Assembly: GCF_002813445.1 (NCBI RefSeq)
Contig: NZ_PHHD01000001.1
Location: forward strand, 1,736,001 to 1,800,000
Direction: 5' to 3'
Origin: Pseudomonas tolaasii NCPPB 2192
GTDB lineage: Bacteria > Pseudomonadota > Gammaproteobacteria > Pseudomonadales > Pseudomonadaceae
DNA length: 64,000 nucleotides
This document shows, piece by piece, positions 62,794-64,000 of the stretch (position 1 is the first letter of the stretch; each line of letters starts with the position of its first letter). A program made the translations under genes and the position numbers. The notes under the pieces were generated by a model. It searched no databases. It was not told the DNA's origin and saw only the letters and a list, made by a program, of their open reading frames with translations.

Positions 62794-64000
62794 ATGTTGA
62801 AACAACGGATGAGTCTGATCGCTCTGGGGATTTTGAGCGCATCGACAGTCATGGCCAACGACCAGGAGCAATCCAAGGGTTTCGTTGACGACAGCCACCT
62901 GAACATCGCCGCACGTAACGCTTACATCAGCCGCGATTACAAAAACGGCAAGCAAGATAAAGCCGAATGGGGCCAGGGCTTCATCGGCAAGTTCGAGTCC
63001 GGCTTCACCCAAGGCACCGTCGGTGTGGGTGTGGACGTGATCGGCCAGTACGCCATTCGCCTGGACGGTGGTAAAGGCCGCAGCGGCGCAGGCGGTATCG
63101 ACTTCTTCAAACAAGGCGACAGCGGTGAAGCCGCCAGCGACCTGGCCAAGGGCGGCGCAGCCGTCAAGGCGCGTATCTCCAACACCGTGATCAAGTACGG
63201 TCAGCAGATGCCGGCCGTGCCGGTGCTGCAGTACGACAACTCCCGCCTGTTGTCGGAAACCTACGAGGGCACCTCGATCGTTTCCAAAGAGATCGCCGGC
63301 CTGCAACTGGACGCCGGTCACTTCACCAAGGAAGCGCGCAAGAGCGCTGAAGGCAGCGACAGCGGCCGCCTGAAGAGCATCGACTACATTGGCGGTAGCT
63401 ACAAATTCACCGAAAGCCTGTCGGCCGCGCTGTATGCCTCCGACATGCAGGACGTGCTGAAGAAGCAATACGTCAACGTCAACTACGTGCTGGCGCTGCC
63501 AGAGAAGCAGTCGTTGACCTTTGACTTCAACGGCTACAAAACCAAGCTGGACAAGAGCTTCGCCCTGGAAAACCAGGGTGACGCCGACGCCCGCGACAAC
63601 AAAATCTGGAGCCTGGCCGCGACCTGGGCTGTTGGCGCGCACAGCTTCACCCTCGCTCACCAGCGCAGCACCGGCGACACCGGCTACCTGTACGGCGGCT
63701 ATCGCAACGCTGGCGGTATCGGTGACGGCGGCAATACCATCCTGCTGGCCAACTCCTACTGGTCCGACTTCAACGGCAAGGACGAGCGCTCCTGGCAAGC
63801 GGGTTACGGCATCGACTTCGCCACCTTTGGCGTACCGGGCCTGACCTACAACATTGCCTACGTGCGCGGTACCAACATCGACGACGGCAGCGGCCGTGGC
63901 GATGGCACCGAGCGTGAGATCTGGAACCAGTTCAAGTACGTGGTCCAGAGCGGTCCGGCCAAAGACCTGAGCCTGCGTGCTCGTGCGTCGTGGTTGCGCG
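62794..64000 (+). CDS. OprD-family outer-membrane porin, 3' end outside window
   Basis: The frame is open from ATG 62794 to the window edge (402 codons). A signal peptide (LIALGILSASTVMAND) is followed by GFVDDSHLNIAARNAYISRDY, the standard OprD-family N-terminus, and barrel strands with the WGQGFIGKFESGFTQGTVGVGVD segment. Typical members have about 420 residues, so only the last strand or so should be missing. The substrate is not evident. AAGGA lies 10 bases upstream. A promoter-terminator pair precedes it and may regulate it. Confidence 0.9.
   Translation, partial: MLKQRMSLIALGILSASTVMANDQEQSKGFVDDSHLNIAARNAYISRDYKNGKQDKAEWGQGFIGKFESGFTQGTVGVGVDVIGQYAIRLDGGKGRSGAGGIDFFKQGDSGEAASDLAKGGAAVKARISNTVIKYGQQMPAVPVLQYDNSRLLSETYEGTSIVSKEIAGLQLDAGHFTKEARKSAEGSDSGRLKSIDYIGGSYKFTESLSAALYASDMQDVLKKQYVNVNYVLALPEKQSLTFDFNGYKTKLDKSFALENQGDADARDNKIWSLAATWAVGAHSFTLAHQRSTGDTGYLYGGYRNAGGIGDGGNTILLANSYWSDFNGKDERSWQAGYGIDFATFGVPGLTYNIAYVRGTNIDDGSGRGDGTEREIWNQFKYVVQSGPAKDLSLRARASWLR

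Overview
The window is chromosomal DNA from a fluorescent Pseudomonas (P. fluorescens group). The GC-rich coding, many GTGGGAGC-type REP hairpins between genes, and the order gshA-thioesterase-tex-ompR/envZ-rimK...hslR-PAP2-hslO-pckA and fdhF-fdhD-LysR-LysM-yrfG-nudE-cysQ-dctDB-rfbB all match the core genome of that genus. No phage, integrase, transposase, CRISPR array, rRNA or tRNA was seen.

Layout. 0-7 kb (minus strand): end of a methyltransferase gene, a MetNIQ-type ABC importer, a flavin monooxygenase of the NtaA/DszA class and two tandem SfnB-like acyl-CoA-dehydrogenase-fold oxidoreductases; together these look like an organosulfur scavenging unit. 7-13 kb: an unknown two-repeat protein, a cystine ABC importer (tcyJ/tcyL/tcyN type), D-cysteine desulfhydrase, and a divergent serine acetyltransferase. 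13-21 kb: a BCCT choline transporter preceded by a perfect palindrome, a small membrane protein, two SDR enzymes with a divergent LysR regulator, an OprD-family porin and an aldo/keto reductase. 21-25 kb: tauABCD for taurine. 25-38 kb: gshA, a thioesterase, tex, an OmpR/EnvZ pair (AmgRS in P. aeruginosa), rimB-rimK, hslR, a PAP2 phosphatase, hslO and pckA. 38-43 kb: a membrane protein with a DUF1493 carrier-like domain, a yhfG antitoxin next to a deleted fic toxin gene, a RecQ-family helicase, a 4HBT thioesterase and a glycine-zipper protein. 43-50 kb: a formate-dehydrogenase-like molybdoenzyme with fdhD, a LysR regulator, a BON-LysM protein, yrfG, nudE and cysQ. 50-60 kb: a thioesterase, dctD/dctB, rfbB, a three-domain kinase/aminotransferase fusion protein, agmatine deiminase and a 70-residue unknown. 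60-64 kb: a TonB-dependent siderophore receptor with a Fur-like box, divergent from a second OprD-family porin that runs off the window.

How the genes work together. Sulfur is the main theme of the first 27 kb: uptake and oxidation of organosulfur compounds (monooxygenase, SfnB pair, TauABCD), import of cystine or methionine-like compounds, D-cysteine breakdown, O-acetylserine synthesis and glutathione synthesis, with CysQ further on. The rest is mostly core housekeeping, stress response and transport.

The points most worth a second look are: the fic gene that has lost about 50 residues and its frame beside an intact antitoxin; the kinase-linker-aminotransferase fusion; two places with promoter- or terminator-like signals that have no matching gene (43.3-43.4 kb and 62.6-62.7 kb); perfect palindromes in front of betT and tauA; a possible small gene in front of rimB; and a membrane-anchored carrier-like protein.
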